Of a stretch of DNA of 64,000 nucleotides, positions 19,401-27,721 are shown in pieces. The position numbers and the translations under genes were made by a program. The stretch is from Hornefia porci. Lineage in GTDB: Bacteria; Bacillota; Clostridia; Peptostreptococcales; Anaerovoracaceae. The stretch is taken from positions 248,001 through 312,000 of the forward strand of contig NZ_MJIE01000001.1 of the NCBI RefSeq assembly GCF_001940235.1, given 5' to 3'. The notes under the pieces are model-generated. The model made no database searches and had not been told where the DNA came from. It saw nothing but the letters and a program-made list of their open reading frames with translations. The first letter of the stretch is position 1; every line of letters begins with the position of its first letter.

Positions 19401-20701
19401 AGAAAAACGATATCCATATCGTTCACGGAGGAGAACCGGCCAGACGCCGGATCTTCACCCGGGAGATGCGTGAGAATTACACGCTGCTGATTCCGCAGAT
19501 GTCGCCGATTCACTTCAATTATCTGAAGGAGGCGATGAAGGCCTGCGGATACAACGTGGTGCTCCTTCCGCCGGTAGACAAAAACTCGGTGGAAGAGGGA
19601 CTGAAATACATCAACAACGACGCCTGCTATCCGACGATCGTGACACTGGGGCAGATTATCTCCGCGCTGAAATCCGGCGAATACGACCTGAACCGCACCG
19701 CGGTGTTCATGTCGCAGACCGGCGGCGGATGCCGCGCCAGCAATTACGTTTCTCTGTTGCGGAAGGCGCTGGCGGATCTGGGGATGAGTCAGATTCCGGT
19801 GGTGTCATTCAACGTCGTCGGACTGGAAAAGAACCCGGGCTTTAAAATTACGGCCAAAATGGGATTCATGCTGGCGGTGGGATGCATCTACGGAGATCTG
19901 ATGATGCGGCTCCTCTATGCGACCCGTCCCTATGAGAAAACTCCCGGTACCTGTCAGGCCCTGATGGAGAAATGGTATCAGCCCATCGTGGACAACATCC
20001 TGAACTTCAACATAAAGGTCTACGCAGAGAACATGAAGAAAATCGTAGAGGACTTCGACAGCGTGGAGCGGCTTGATGTGAAAAAACCGAAGGTGGGCGT
20101 GGTCGGAGAGATTCTGGTCAAGTATCATCCGAACGCCAACAATGATATCGTGGGAACCATTGAGGCCGAGGGCGGCGAAGCCGTGGTGCTGGATCTCATC
20201 GACTTCTTCCTCTATGGAATGGAGAACAAAAAATTCAACTACGAGCATCTGTCCGGCACGTGGAAGTCCATGAAAATCAATCAGATGGCTATCCGCGGAG
20301 TGGAATGGCTGCGAAAGCCGATGAGAGAGGCGCTGGTAAACAGCCGGCATTACACAGAGCCCGCCCGCATCGAGGAGACGGCGCGCGCCGCATCGCAGGT
20401 CGTATCCATCGGAAACCAGTGCGGCGAGGGATGGCTGCTGACCGGTGAAATGGTAGAGCTGATTCACAGCGGCGTGGAGAACATAGCGTGTCTGCAGCCG
20501 TTCGCGTGTCTTCCGAATCACGTTACGGGAAAGGGCATGATGAAGGCGATACGCAAAATGAACCCCAAGGCGAACATCGTCGCCATCGATTACGATCCGG
20601 GCGCCAGCGATACCAACCAGCTGAACCGTATCAAGCTGATGATGAGCACGGCTCACAAAAATCTTGAAACCGAGCTCGCACGGCAGGCCGGAACAGAATA
20701 A
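16457..20701 (+). CDS. 2-hydroxyacyl-CoA dehydratase activase fusion (two BadF/HgdC ATPase domains plus dehydratase-like region)
   Basis: Very large (1414-residue) protein. Two ATPase domains of the ASKHA/HgdC type occur in tandem: the first opens [12 protein letters not shown] and has [12 protein letters not shown] (near 121); the second opens [15 protein letters not shown] (near 316) and has [10 protein letters not shown] (near 442). Each such cysteine motif in HgdC helps bind a shared 4Fe-4S cluster. A cysteine-rich stretch (CHGCENQC near 603) and a dehydratase D-component-like C-terminal half follow. Family knowledge suggests ATP-driven electron transfer to an iron-sulfur dehydratase, but the substrate of this single-chain class is not established. 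ATG 16457 is chosen over GTG 16451 because AGAGGGTG precedes it. Confidence 0.88.
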   Translation: MKLGIDIGSTTVKLVALDENENVVYSRYERHMSNVFDKVEELVNDMYRELGDVELQPVITGSGGLSLAKLLGIRFEQEVIACSKAVETLIPETDVAIELGGEDAKITFYGATIEQRMNGTCAGGTGAFIDQMAILLNTDAGGLNEVARDYKVIYPIAARCGVFAKTDIQPLINDGAAVPDLAASIFQAVVNQTISGLACGHVIKGKVAFLGGPLSFLSELRKRFIETLGLSDEDVIFPEDSKYFVAIGAAMLSGNEKQVRLGEIVNRMKTADKSQMAETRHVEPLFANGQEYEEFLNRHNKDKIRRKDIRKAKGNVYLGIDAGSTTTKAALIDEDRCLLYSFYRGNEGNPVEAVRAMLRELYARLPSSAVIANTAVTGYGEGLIKAAFKADMGEIETMAHYKAAAEFLPGVDFILDIGGQDMKCMKIKDGAIYNIMLNEACSSGCGSFLETYAKSVNLDTDAFAHEALFADSPVDLGTRCTVFMNSKVKQAQKEGASIGDISAGLSYSVIKNALYKVIKLRNSDETGDKIVVQGGTFMNDAVLRSIEKIIGKNVVRPDIAGLMGAYGCALIAQDNYVTGTRSSIIGKEELEDFHVEHSNGRCHGCENQCILTINKFSDGSRFITGNRCEKGAGGQMTDHQIPNLYAYKFKRLFDYKPLSDFDAKRGTVAIPRVLNMYEDYPFWFTFFTKLKFRVELSPPSSKHIYSMGLETISSDTACYPAKLVHGHIKWLVDQGHRFIFYPSLNFEKSEDPDAPNHYNCPIVATYPEVIANNMDDLFAEKNVRFLHPFLPYDSDLRLIRELGRVLRPLHIGHEEIRKAVLAARTEQTRFKRDIQKQGEYALKYARDHGKKVIILAGRPYHLDPEINHGIDKMINSFDMVVITEDSISGRVSLPRPIRVLDQWVYHSRLYKAAVFAGEHENVELVQLNSFGCGLDAVTTDQVEEICRSHNKLYTVLKIDEVSNLGAAKIRIRSLKAAMEEREKNDIHIVHGGEPARRRIFTREMRENYTLLIPQMSPIHFNYLKEAMKACGYNVVLLPPVDKNSVEEGLKYINNDACYPTIVTLGQIISALKSGEYDLNRTAVFMSQTGGGCRASNYVSLLRKALADLGMSQIPVVSFNVVGLEKNPGFKITAKMGFMLAVGCIYGDLMMRLLYATRPYEKTPGTCQALMEKWYQPIVDNILNFNIKVYAENMKKIVEDFDSVERLDVKKPKVGVVGEILVKYHPNANNDIVGTIEAEGGEAVVLDLIDFFLYGMENKKFNYEHLSGTWKSMKINQMAIRGVEWLRKPMREALVNSRHYTEPARIEETARAASQVVSIGNQCGEGWLLTGEMVELIHSGVENIACLQPFACLPNHVTGKGMMKAIRKMNPKANIVAIDYDPGASDTNQLNRIKLMMSTAHKNLETELARQAGTE

Positions 20702-20711
20702 AAGGAAATAT

Positions 20712-20740
20712 TTGACATATCACCCGGAAGATGGTAAAAT
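20712..20740 (+). promoter_or_regulatory. Strong promoter for leader RNA and exported-protein genes
   Basis: TTGACA (20712-20717) is a perfect -35 box, followed by a 17-bp spacer and TAAAAT (20735-20740). Expected transcription start is about 20747, just before the first hairpin of the leader. Confidence 0.8.
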
Positions 20741-20746
20741 TGATAG

Positions 20747-20835
20747 TGTCAGAAACCAGGCTCAGGCAGCTCCGAAGGGGCTGCCTTTTCTGATTCTGCA
20801 AATCGACAGGACCGCAGCTCGCTGCGGTTTTTTTT
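20747..20835 (+). ncRNA. Structured leader RNA, candidate transcription attenuator
   Basis: The first 90 nt of the transcript can form two hairpins. Hairpin 1 (20749-20793) has an outer stem TCAGAAA/TTTCTGA and an inner stem AGGCAGC/GCTGCCT. Hairpin 2 (20812-20827) is CCGCAGC/GCTGCGG with a two-base loop, followed by eight T. The two hairpins share the same GCAGC/GCTGC core, so GGGCTGC (20778-20784) can instead pair with GCAGCTC (20814-20820), which would break the terminator. That is the layout of an attenuator. It could also be a free small RNA; no known riboswitch class is recognised. Confidence 0.5.
20812..20835 (+). terminator. Intrinsic terminator just upstream of the ribosome site at 20841
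   Basis: A 7-bp GC-rich stem CCGCAGC/GCTGCGG is followed by eight T (20828-20835). It lies only 5 nt before the AGGAGG of the next gene, so transcripts from the promoter at 20712 must read through it to express that gene. Confidence 0.8.
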
Positions 20836-20852
20836 GTGTGAGGAGGTAAGAG

Positions 20853-22052
20853 ATGACAAAGAAACGAAAAAAGAGGTGTATACGATGGAAACGCTGGAGA
20901 AGGATGACGTTATGCTGCAGCGTGATCTGTCTGGGAGCGCTGCTCCCGGGAACGGCATATGTCTCTGCGGAAACCCGGGGCGTTGACGCGAAGGTCACTG
21001 TGACTGTCCGGGAACAGGGGGAAGCCCGATCGGAGAAAAAGAATGACGCACGGCAGAAGCTGATTGTGACGGCGTTCTATGAAGGGCTGATTCAGGGCGG
21101 AGCTTATCGTCTGGAGATCCGGCTTCAGGACGCGGAAGGACATTCACTGCGGCCGGAAGGCGGGGACGGGAGAACAATCGTACAGAGCTTCACGGCGGGA
21201 GGAGGACGCGCCGGAGATCCTTCGTCTGTGGTGACAGAGCCGGATCCGCAGACAGAGGCCGGACAGAAGGTGCGGGAAGTGCAGGGAGAAACCGTTTCAC
21301 CGGAGACAGAGAACGGAGAGAACGCCGGTGTGAAAACCTCAGAGAAGAGTCTGAAGCCGTCTGCGTCCGGTGATCCGGAACCGTCAGAGGATTCAGAGGC
21401 GAGGAAAGATGCAGAGACCGGCGCGGTGGACGTCACCTATGACGCAGTCACGGGGAAAAGCAGCACTGTGGGCGAGCCGGAGGACGCATACGCCAGCGGG
21501 ATTCTCACAAAAGAGATCGACGCTGACGTCCGGAAAGCGTCGGGAAAACCTGCCTTTGTCAATGTACGATGCCTTGCAGACGGGGAAGTTGTATGCGAGG
21601 GAACGCAGCAGTTTACTTTCGCCGCGGCAGCAAAGAAAGCGGACGGCAGCACGGATAAGAATGAGAGAAAGGAGAAGAATGAAAAGGACGAAGATAATGA
21701 AAGAAGCGGATCGCAGCCGGTCGAAGGCTCCGTGTCCTTGCAGACAGAGGACGGTGCGGCAGGCAGATCCCCGGAGGACACAGAGACGATGACTGCAGAG
21801 AATAAGACTGGAGCGGTGAAGAACCGAAGCGGCAGTCCCGCCGCAGAAGCCGGGGAAACGGAGTCGATTCCTGTCGAGGAGGACGATCCGGATGAGGACA
21901 ATGCTTCGGCGGAGGCAGGATCACAGGGTACGGGTCCGTTTACCGGAGACACGGGAGCAGAGCTGGTTACCGCTCTTTTTTTTCTTATGGCGGCTCTGAT
22001 GACGGGAGCATGCGCAGTCGGGCTTCGTATTCTGCGCGGCGGAAAGGAGTAG
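20853..22052 (+). CDS. Exported protein with C-terminal membrane anchor, unknown function
   Basis: 399 residues. A very basic start (KKRKKRCIRWKRWRR) and hydrophobic stretch ending near 'YVSAET' form a Sec signal peptide of about 40 residues. Two small beta-rich blocks follow ('KLIVTAFYEGLIQGGAYRLE' and 'GKPAFVNVRCLADGEVV'), separated and followed by long Glu/Ser/Asp-rich low-complexity linkers. Block order and wording faintly recall a VaFE/T-Q ester Ig-like domain, but this is speculative. The C-terminus has GPFTGDTG, a hydrophobic helix and the tail RILRGGKE, the layout of a sortase signal with a degenerate xPxTG motif. AGGAGG lies 6 nt before ATG 20853. Confidence 0.75.
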   Translation: MTKKRKKRCIRWKRWRRMTLCCSVICLGALLPGTAYVSAETRGVDAKVTVTVREQGEARSEKKNDARQKLIVTAFYEGLIQGGAYRLEIRLQDAEGHSLRPEGGDGRTIVQSFTAGGGRAGDPSSVVTEPDPQTEAGQKVREVQGETVSPETENGENAGVKTSEKSLKPSASGDPEPSEDSEARKDAETGAVDVTYDAVTGKSSTVGEPEDAYASGILTKEIDADVRKASGKPAFVNVRCLADGEVVCEGTQQFTFAAAAKKADGSTDKNERKEKNEKDEDNERSGSQPVEGSVSLQTEDGAAGRSPEDTETMTAENKTGAVKNRSGSPAAEAGETESIPVEEDDPDEDNASAEAGSQGTGPFTGDTGAELVTALFFLMAALMTGACAVGLRILRGGKE

Positions 22053-22059
22053 AGACGTG

Positions 22060-23694
22060 ATGATGACGAAAAATCTGCCGGCTGTGCTGATTCTCGCGGC
22101 GGGACTGATGCTCCCCGCGGGAGCATGGGGTGAAACGTCCGGAGACAGCACAGAGTTTCAGAAGGATTCTGCGATGTATGCGGTGAGCAGAGTGTCCGGC
22201 GACACCGCCGTGCTCCGGTGGTCGAAGCGGAATTTCGCGGACGGGTACGAGGTTTCCTGGGGGACCTCGGGGGATCCCGCTGCCGGAAGAATAATACGTA
22301 TTCGAGGAAAGGAGCTCGGCAGTATACGGATCAGGCGGCTGAAAAACGCGGACCGTATCCGTTTCCGGATCCGGTGCTACAAAATCACCGGCGGCGAAAA
22401 GCTGGTATCGCCCTGGACGGAGGCCGGGAAACAGACACGGCTCGCGGGCTTCCGCAATGTGAGGCAGACAGGTATCCGTGTGAAAAGGAGCAGTGTGGTT
22501 CTTTCCTGGAAGGAACAGAGGGAGAAGGACGGAGGCTCCGGAAGTTATGTGGTGTACCGGCGTGAAAAAGGGGAATCTGTCTGGCACGCTGTCGGCGCCG
22601 TCACAGACAGGGGCGGTTCCGGTCAGACGCGTTTTACTGACACGCATCCGATGGAGAACAAAACAGCGGAATATACGGTCAGACGCCGGAGCATTTTTGT
22701 TACAGCGCGTCCCGACCGCGTGGATACCGGACTGCAGCCGGCGGAAAACGCGCCGTCGAATCAGATTCTGTTCAGGAAAGACATACAGAGCGATGCGGCG
22801 GAGAAAACAGCCAGCGGAGAGACGGACAGCGGAAAACGCGGCGGAGCGCCGGCGGACCGGCAGACGGAATGGGAGCCGGGACAAAGAGTCACGTATCTGA
22901 AGAAGAACGGAAGAGCGCTGAACGTCCGGGAACTGGCGGAAAGAAAGCTGTGGGGCTACTATACGACGCAGGGGGCGTGCAGTGACGGGAATTATGTCTA
23001 TATGGCGTTTGTTCTGCGCAGAGACAATTACCGGTACGCGAAAATTATGAAGATACGGCTCCGGGATCTGACATGCGACCGGGTTTCGGGTCGTCTTGCC
23101 ATCGGGCATGCGAACGACATGACATATGATCCGGAACGCAGAGAGCTGATTACGACAGCATGCAATAAGGGAACGGGAAGTAAGCTGTATGTGGACAGGA
23201 TCAGCGCATCGAATCTGAAGCATCTGGAACGGAGGAAAATCCGGATCCCCGCATCGGTCCGGGGCGCAGGCGGCGCAAGACTGCGTTCCGTCCGCGGATT
23301 CAGCGCGGTGCAGTATGACGGGCAGAGCCGTCAGTTTTACCTGAAAATCTGGGGACAGCGGGCGTTTTTTGTTCTGGACCGTGACTTCAGAATCAAGAGC
23401 TATTTTATCGCACCGGGAGTACGTCAGGACGTTACAGCGCAGGGCATATCTGTGCACAAAGGAAGGTTTCTGCGGGCGTACAGCAAGGCGCAGTCAAGCG
23501 ACCGCAATCTGGTGATCAGCTCGGAGGGAACCGGCGGAAAGCCGAAAACCACGCGTCTGGAGGTGACCGGGGAGCTGGAGAGTCTGTTTTCTGTGGGAGA
23601 AGATCTTTACGGAACCATACACCGCAGATATCGGGACCGCGGCGGGCGCGACCGGGTTTTCTCCTACATCATCCGGATCGAAGCGAAAAAATAG
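22060..23694 (+). CDS. Secreted protein with fibronectin III-like repeats, unknown function
   Basis: 544 residues starting MMTKNLPAVL. A signal peptide ends near 'AGAWGETS'. Two fibronectin type III-like units follow ('VLRWSKRNFADGYEVSWG' and 'VVLSWKEQREKDGGSGSYVV', each starting with the typical Trp strand). After a linker rich in Glu, Ser and Gly, the C-terminal half (about 285-544) has repeated short beta segments, such as 'GACSDGNYVYMAFVL', 'GHANDMTYDPERRELI' and 'GEDLYGTIHRRYRDRGG', that suggest a beta-propeller. It has no membrane anchor. It starts 7 nt after the preceding anchored protein, so the two are probably made together. GTG 22057 is an alternative start. Confidence 0.75.
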   Translation: MMTKNLPAVLILAAGLMLPAGAWGETSGDSTEFQKDSAMYAVSRVSGDTAVLRWSKRNFADGYEVSWGTSGDPAAGRIIRIRGKELGSIRIRRLKNADRIRFRIRCYKITGGEKLVSPWTEAGKQTRLAGFRNVRQTGIRVKRSSVVLSWKEQREKDGGSGSYVVYRREKGESVWHAVGAVTDRGGSGQTRFTDTHPMENKTAEYTVRRRSIFVTARPDRVDTGLQPAENAPSNQILFRKDIQSDAAEKTASGETDSGKRGGAPADRQTEWEPGQRVTYLKKNGRALNVRELAERKLWGYYTTQGACSDGNYVYMAFVLRRDNYRYAKIMKIRLRDLTCDRVSGRLAIGHANDMTYDPERRELITTACNKGTGSKLYVDRISASNLKHLERRKIRIPASVRGAGGARLRSVRGFSAVQYDGQSRQFYLKIWGQRAFFVLDRDFRIKSYFIAPGVRQDVTAQGISVHKGRFLRAYSKAQSSDRNLVISSEGTGGKPKTTRLEVTGELESLFSVGEDLYGTIHRRYRDRGGRDRVFSYIIRIEAKK

Positions 23695-23774
23695 AGTGAA
23701 CATCGCCGGAAATTTCATCGGCACGCGGGGAATCGGGAAAATCGCGGGAATTCGGAATAAAAACCAAGTCAATA

Positions 23775-23803
23775 TTGAAAATGGAACGTTTTTGTTGTAT
23801 AAT
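23775..23803 (+). promoter_or_regulatory. Promoter of the yebC-family gene
   Basis: TTGAAA (23775-23780), a 17-bp spacer and a perfect TATAAT (23798-23803). The start would be near 23810, giving a leader of about 47 nt before ATG 23857. Confidence 0.8.
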
Positions 23804-23856
23804 ACCGTAGTTGAGTATGACTTAAAAATTGAAAATACAAAGAAGGAGGTGTCTCC

Positions 23857-24585
23857 ATGGGAAGACACGGCACAATCGCGGGCAGAAAGGCGGCGCAGGA
23901 TTCCAAGAGAGCCGCGCTGTTCACGAAGTATGCGAAAACCATTACGGTAGCGGCAAAGGACGGAGGAGATCCGGAATATAACGCGAGTCTGCGCGTTGCC
24001 ATTGAAAAAGCAAAAGGCATCGGTATGCCGAACAACAATATCGAACGCGCCATCAAGAAGGGCACGGGCGAGCTGGGCGGAGCGGCCTATGAAGAATTGA
24101 AATTCGAGGGTTACGGCGCAGGCGGCGTCGCGATCATCGTCGACTGTCTGACAGATAACACCAACCGGACGACCTCGGCGGTTCGTTCTTTGTTCGACAA
24201 GCACGGCGGAAACCTGGGTACGCCGGGATGTGTATCCTATATGTTTGCCAGAAAGGGCGTAATCATCATTGAAAAGACTGACGACGTGGATGAGGACACG
24301 CTGATGGATGCGGCGCTGGAGGCCGGAGCAGAGGATATGACCACCAGTGAGGACAGCTTCGAGATCACCGCGGATCCGGCGGATTATCCGGCGGTGGATG
24401 ACGCGCTGAGAAAGGCGGGTTATGAGCTGGTGGAATCCGAGGTTGAATATGTTCCGTCCGTGGAGAGCACACCGGACGAAAAGGATCTCCGCAAGCTGAA
24501 GAAGCTGGTGGATTTCCTGGAGGACAACGACGACGTTCAGAGTGTCCATACCAACTGTTCGGTGGATCTGGAGGAGCTGGGATAA
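23857..24585 (+). CDS. YebC/PmpR/TACO1-family protein
   Basis: 242-residue member of the YebC family, reported both as a DNA-binding regulator and, in recent work, as a factor that helps ribosomes through difficult stretches. The start MGRHGTIAGRKAAQDSKRAA is the family signature with the usual 'W' changed to R; 'GIGMPNNNIERAIKKGTG' and 'FEGYGAGGVAIIVDCLTDN' follow. GGAGG lies just before ATG 23857. It stands alone behind its own strong promoter. Confidence 0.93.
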   Translation: MGRHGTIAGRKAAQDSKRAALFTKYAKTITVAAKDGGDPEYNASLRVAIEKAKGIGMPNNNIERAIKKGTGELGGAAYEELKFEGYGAGGVAIIVDCLTDNTNRTTSAVRSLFDKHGGNLGTPGCVSYMFARKGVIIIEKTDDVDEDTLMDAALEAGAEDMTTSEDSFEITADPADYPAVDDALRKAGYELVESEVEYVPSVESTPDEKDLRKLKKLVDFLEDNDDVQSVHTNCSVDLEELG

Positions 24586-24650
24586 CCGGAACGTCCGGGG
24601 GACCGGAGCGGTTCCGCGAAACAGTTTTTTCTGAATCCTGTCGTTTTGGA

Positions 24651-24679
24651 TTGTAAAACGGAACGGATTGGGGTATAAT
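24651..24679 (+). promoter_or_regulatory. Promoter of the 6S RNA
   Basis: TTGTAA (24651-24656), a 17-bp spacer and a perfect TATAAT (24674-24679). Predicted start near 24686 coincides with the 5' strand of the closing stem. Confidence 0.75.
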
Positions 24680-24685
24680 GAATTT

Positions 24686-24861
24686 GCCTGGAACATGCGT
24701 TAAGGGCTCTTAATTGAACCTACAGCTTTTTTTAGGGAATCCGGAGTTCCCGGGCGGATGTCAAGCCTCCTCAGAGAGGACGGCAGAAGCACAGGACAGG
24801 ATACCCACCTATCATTTTTGATAGGCGTCAATTAAGTCCTGACGGTGTCCTGGGTTTTTTT
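24686..24861 (+). ncRNA. ssrS: Probable 6S RNA
   Basis: About 175-nt structured RNA between yebC and polA. The ends pair (GCCTGGAACA near 24686 with TGTCCTGGG at 24846-24854), an inner helix TTAATTGA (24710-24717) pairs perfectly with TCAATTAA (24828-24835), and the middle is a large irregular bubble with smaller hairpins such as CCTATC/GATAGG. A long rod with a central bubble is the 6S fold, which mimics open promoter DNA and binds SigA polymerase. A seven-T run (24855-24861) ends it. The call is by structure and size; no alignment was possible. Confidence 0.7.
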
Positions 24862-24893
24862 CTATATCACGAACAATTGCGGGGGATATCAGT

Positions 24894-27560
24894 ATGAAAA
24901 AGAGAATCGTCATCATCGATGGAAACAGTCTGATCAACCGTGCTTATTATGCCATGCAGAAGCCGATGATTACAAAAGAGGGGATTTACACTCAGGGAAT
25001 CTTCGGCTTTTTAAATATGCTCAACCGGATTCTGGATGATTATGATCCGGATTATATGGCAGTCGCGTGGGACATGCGTGCGCCCACCTTCCGGCACGAG
25101 GCGTATAAGGAATACAAGGCGGGCCGCAAGAAGATGCCGGCAGAGCTCGCGATGGAGCTTGAACCCATGAAGGAGATTCTGACCGCCATGCACATTCCCA
25201 ATCTGGAGCTGGAAGGCTATGAGGCGGACGATATCATCGGGACGCTGGCGCGCAGAGGAGAAGAGGAAGGGCTGGACCCGCTGATCATCACCGGCGACAA
25301 GGACGCGCTTCAGCTCTGTACCCACAAGACGCAGGTTCTGATCACCCGCAGGGGGATTTCAGAATTCGATCTGTTCGATTACGACAAAATGCTGGAACGG
25401 TATGAGGTGACTCCGGAGCAGTTCATCGATTTAAAGGGACTGATGGGGGATTCCTCTGACAATATCCCCGGAATCCCCGGCGTCGGTGAGAAAACCGGCA
25501 TCAAGCTGCTGAAACAGTTCGGCTCGGTGGCTGAGCTGCTGGCGCACACTGACGAAATCTCAAACGCCAGACTGAGGGCGAAGGTGGAGGAAAACGCACA
25601 GCTGGCGGCCATGAGCCGCAAACTGGCGGAAATCAACACCCATGTTCCGCTGGATATTGAAATCGAATCCCTTCGCAGAAAAGAACCGGATTACGAGAAG
25701 CTGGTGGAGCTCTATACAAAGCTGGAATTCAACCGTTTCCTGCGGCAGCTGAATGCCGGCGGAGCCGGGAACGTGCTGACAGAGACCGTTTCGGATGACA
25801 CTGAGTATGAGAAGCATCGCATCGGTTCGCCGGAAGACCTGAAGCTGCTGGAGGCGCTGCCGGAAGGGTCAGAGATCCTGCTCCGGGTTTTCGGAAATAA
25901 TGATCATGTGGAGACGCCGGTGATTCAGGGAGTCTCGCTGATCTGCGGAAATCAGAGCTTCTTTGTGACGATGGAAGGACAGACGGAAGGCCGGCTGATC
26001 GAGATACTGAACCGCGGGAATTTCCGCTATGCCGGGCACGACCTGATTGCGGATTATTATATGCTGATGAGTCTGGGTCTCAGAAACCCGGTTACCGCCT
26101 TTGACAGCGCGGTGGCGGAATACGTGCTGGATCCCGGACGGTCAAATTATGACCTCAAGACCCTGTCGTTTGAATACCTGCATACAGAAATCCAGTCGGA
26201 GAAGGAATTCCGGGAAGCGAACGGGCAGATGGATCTTCTGGGACAGGACCGGGAGGCCATGGAGGAATACGGCGCGCAATGGTGCCGGAACGTGAAGCTT
26301 CTGCGACGTCTTCAGGAGGAAAAGATCAGCGCTAACGGACAGGAAAAGCTGTGCCTTGAAATCGAGTTTCCGCTGATTGCGGTTCTCGCGGACATGGAGG
26401 TCGAGGGCGTTTCCGTGGACCGCGGGACGCTGGAGGAAATCGGCGGCAGCCTGAGCGGAGAGGTAGACGGAATAGAAGCGCAGATTCATGAGCTGTGCGG
26501 AGAAAAATTCAACGTGAACTCTCCGGCACAGCTCGGTCCGATTCTGTTCGAAAAGCTGGGACTCCCGGCCGGAAAAAAGACAAAGCGCGGATACAGCACC
26601 AGTGCGGAGGTTCTGGAGAAGATCCGTGACAAGCATCCGGTGGTGCCCCTGATTCTGCAGTACAGAACTCTGACAAAGCTGAACAGCACTTACGTGGAGG
26701 GGATCCGCCCGCTGATCGGCAGTGACGGCAGAATTCACGCGCATTTTCAGCAGACGGTGGCGGCGACCGGGCGCCTGAGCTGCACGGAACCGAATCTGCA
26801 GAACATCCCGGTTCGCTACGAGATGGGGAGACAGCTGCGCAGAGCCTTTGTGGCAGGAGAAAACGAACTCCTGATCGGCGCAGACTATTCGCAGATTGAG
26901 CTGCGGATCATGGCGCATCTTTCCGGGGATGAGAATCTGATTTCCGCGTTCAACAACGGGGACGACATTCATCGGATGACCGCGGCCCGCGTATTCGAGC
27001 TGGATTACGACAAGGTCACTCCGCTGGACCGCAGCCGCGCCAAGGCGGTGAATTTCGGCGTAATCTACGGGATGAGCAGCTTCGGGCTGTCGGAAAATCT
27101 GCATATCAGCCGCAGAGAGGCGGAGCGGTACATTCAGGAATATTTTCAGAAGCACCGCGCCGTTAAAGAGTATCTGGATTCCCAGGTGGCGTATTGCAGA
27201 GAGCACGGCTATACGCTGACGATGTTCGGAAGGCGCCGGTATATCAATGAAATCGGTTCCTCCAACTACATGACCCGCCAGCTGGGAGAACGGCTCGCGA
27301 TGAACAGCCCGATCCAGGGAACCGCGGCAGACATCATTAAAATCGCCATGAACCGGGTCTGCCGGGAGCTGACGGAGCGCGGCATGAAATCCAGGCTGGT
27401 GCTTCAGATTCACGACGAGCTGATCATATGTGCGGCAGAGGATGAGGTTGAGGCCGTGAAGGAGCTTCTGCGGCGGAATATGGAAGGTGCGGCAGAACTG
27501 TCGGTAGAGCTTTCCTGCGACATGAATACGGGCCGGTCCTGGTATGATCTGAAGAACTGA
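24894..27560 (+). CDS. polA: DNA polymerase I
   Basis: Repairs DNA and removes RNA primers. The 888-residue protein has an N-terminal 5'-3' exonuclease domain (IDGNSLINRAYYA, then GYEADDIIGTLA and DNIPGIPGVGEKT), a central 3'-5' exonuclease-like domain, and a C-terminal polymerase with DYSQIELRIMAHLSGD (motif A), RSRAKAVNFGVIYGMS (motif B, the O helix) and QIHDELI (motif C). The central domain lacks the usual DTE metal motif, so proofreading is probably inactive, as in several Firmicutes PolA. It starts 32 nt after the 6S RNA, and its transcript may come from that promoter. Confidence 0.96.
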   Translation: MKKRIVIIDGNSLINRAYYAMQKPMITKEGIYTQGIFGFLNMLNRILDDYDPDYMAVAWDMRAPTFRHEAYKEYKAGRKKMPAELAMELEPMKEILTAMHIPNLELEGYEADDIIGTLARRGEEEGLDPLIITGDKDALQLCTHKTQVLITRRGISEFDLFDYDKMLERYEVTPEQFIDLKGLMGDSSDNIPGIPGVGEKTGIKLLKQFGSVAELLAHTDEISNARLRAKVEENAQLAAMSRKLAEINTHVPLDIEIESLRRKEPDYEKLVELYTKLEFNRFLRQLNAGGAGNVLTETVSDDTEYEKHRIGSPEDLKLLEALPEGSEILLRVFGNNDHVETPVIQGVSLICGNQSFFVTMEGQTEGRLIEILNRGNFRYAGHDLIADYYMLMSLGLRNPVTAFDSAVAEYVLDPGRSNYDLKTLSFEYLHTEIQSEKEFREANGQMDLLGQDREAMEEYGAQWCRNVKLLRRLQEEKISANGQEKLCLEIEFPLIAVLADMEVEGVSVDRGTLEEIGGSLSGEVDGIEAQIHELCGEKFNVNSPAQLGPILFEKLGLPAGKKTKRGYSTSAEVLEKIRDKHPVVPLILQYRTLTKLNSTYVEGIRPLIGSDGRIHAHFQQTVAATGRLSCTEPNLQNIPVRYEMGRQLRRAFVAGENELLIGADYSQIELRIMAHLSGDENLISAFNNGDDIHRMTAARVFELDYDKVTPLDRSRAKAVNFGVIYGMSSFGLSENLHISRREAERYIQEYFQKHRAVKEYLDSQVAYCREHGYTLTMFGRRRYINEIGSSNYMTRQLGERLAMNSPIQGTAADIIKIAMNRVCRELTERGMKSRLVLQIHDELIICAAEDEVEAVKELLRRNMEGAAELSVELSCDMNTGRSWYDLKN

Positions 27561-27575
27561 CACAGCGGCGGCACG

Positions 27576-27686
27576 GAGGAGATGCAGAGCGCGAGACAGC
27601 ACAGGCAGCCAGAGGAGCCGCAGGGCGCGGGACAGCACAGGCAGCCAGAGGAGCTGCAGGGCGCGAGACAGCACAGGCGGCACAGA
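27576..27686 (+). repeat. 36-bp tandem repeat between polA and coaE
   Basis: About 2.8 copies of a 36-bp unit (starts at 27586, 27622 and 27658), preceded by a partial copy from 27576. Copies differ by only a few bases. The unit begins AGGGCGCGAGACAGCACAGG. As 36 is a multiple of three, it stays open in the polA frame after the stop, encoding a 12-residue repeat until TAA at 27687-27689. There are no spacers, so it is not a CRISPR. Confidence 0.9.
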
Positions 27687-27721
27687 TAAACAAAGACAAT
27701 AAAGGCAATATAGAGAAAATC

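Noticed and set aside
20749..20793. Resemblance of the leader hairpin to the SRP RNA tip (ACCAGG...TCAGG...GAAGG)
   Set aside because: The stem is a plain 7-bp helix without the asymmetric loop of SRP helix 8, and no matching outer helix exists.
27558..27560. polA TGA as a selenocysteine or programmed read-through codon
   Set aside because: The polymerase is complete before it and the polymerase C-terminus ends normally; no SECIS-like hairpin was seen.
27576..27686. Possible CRISPR array
   Set aside because: Units are directly adjacent with no spacers, and no cas genes are nearby.
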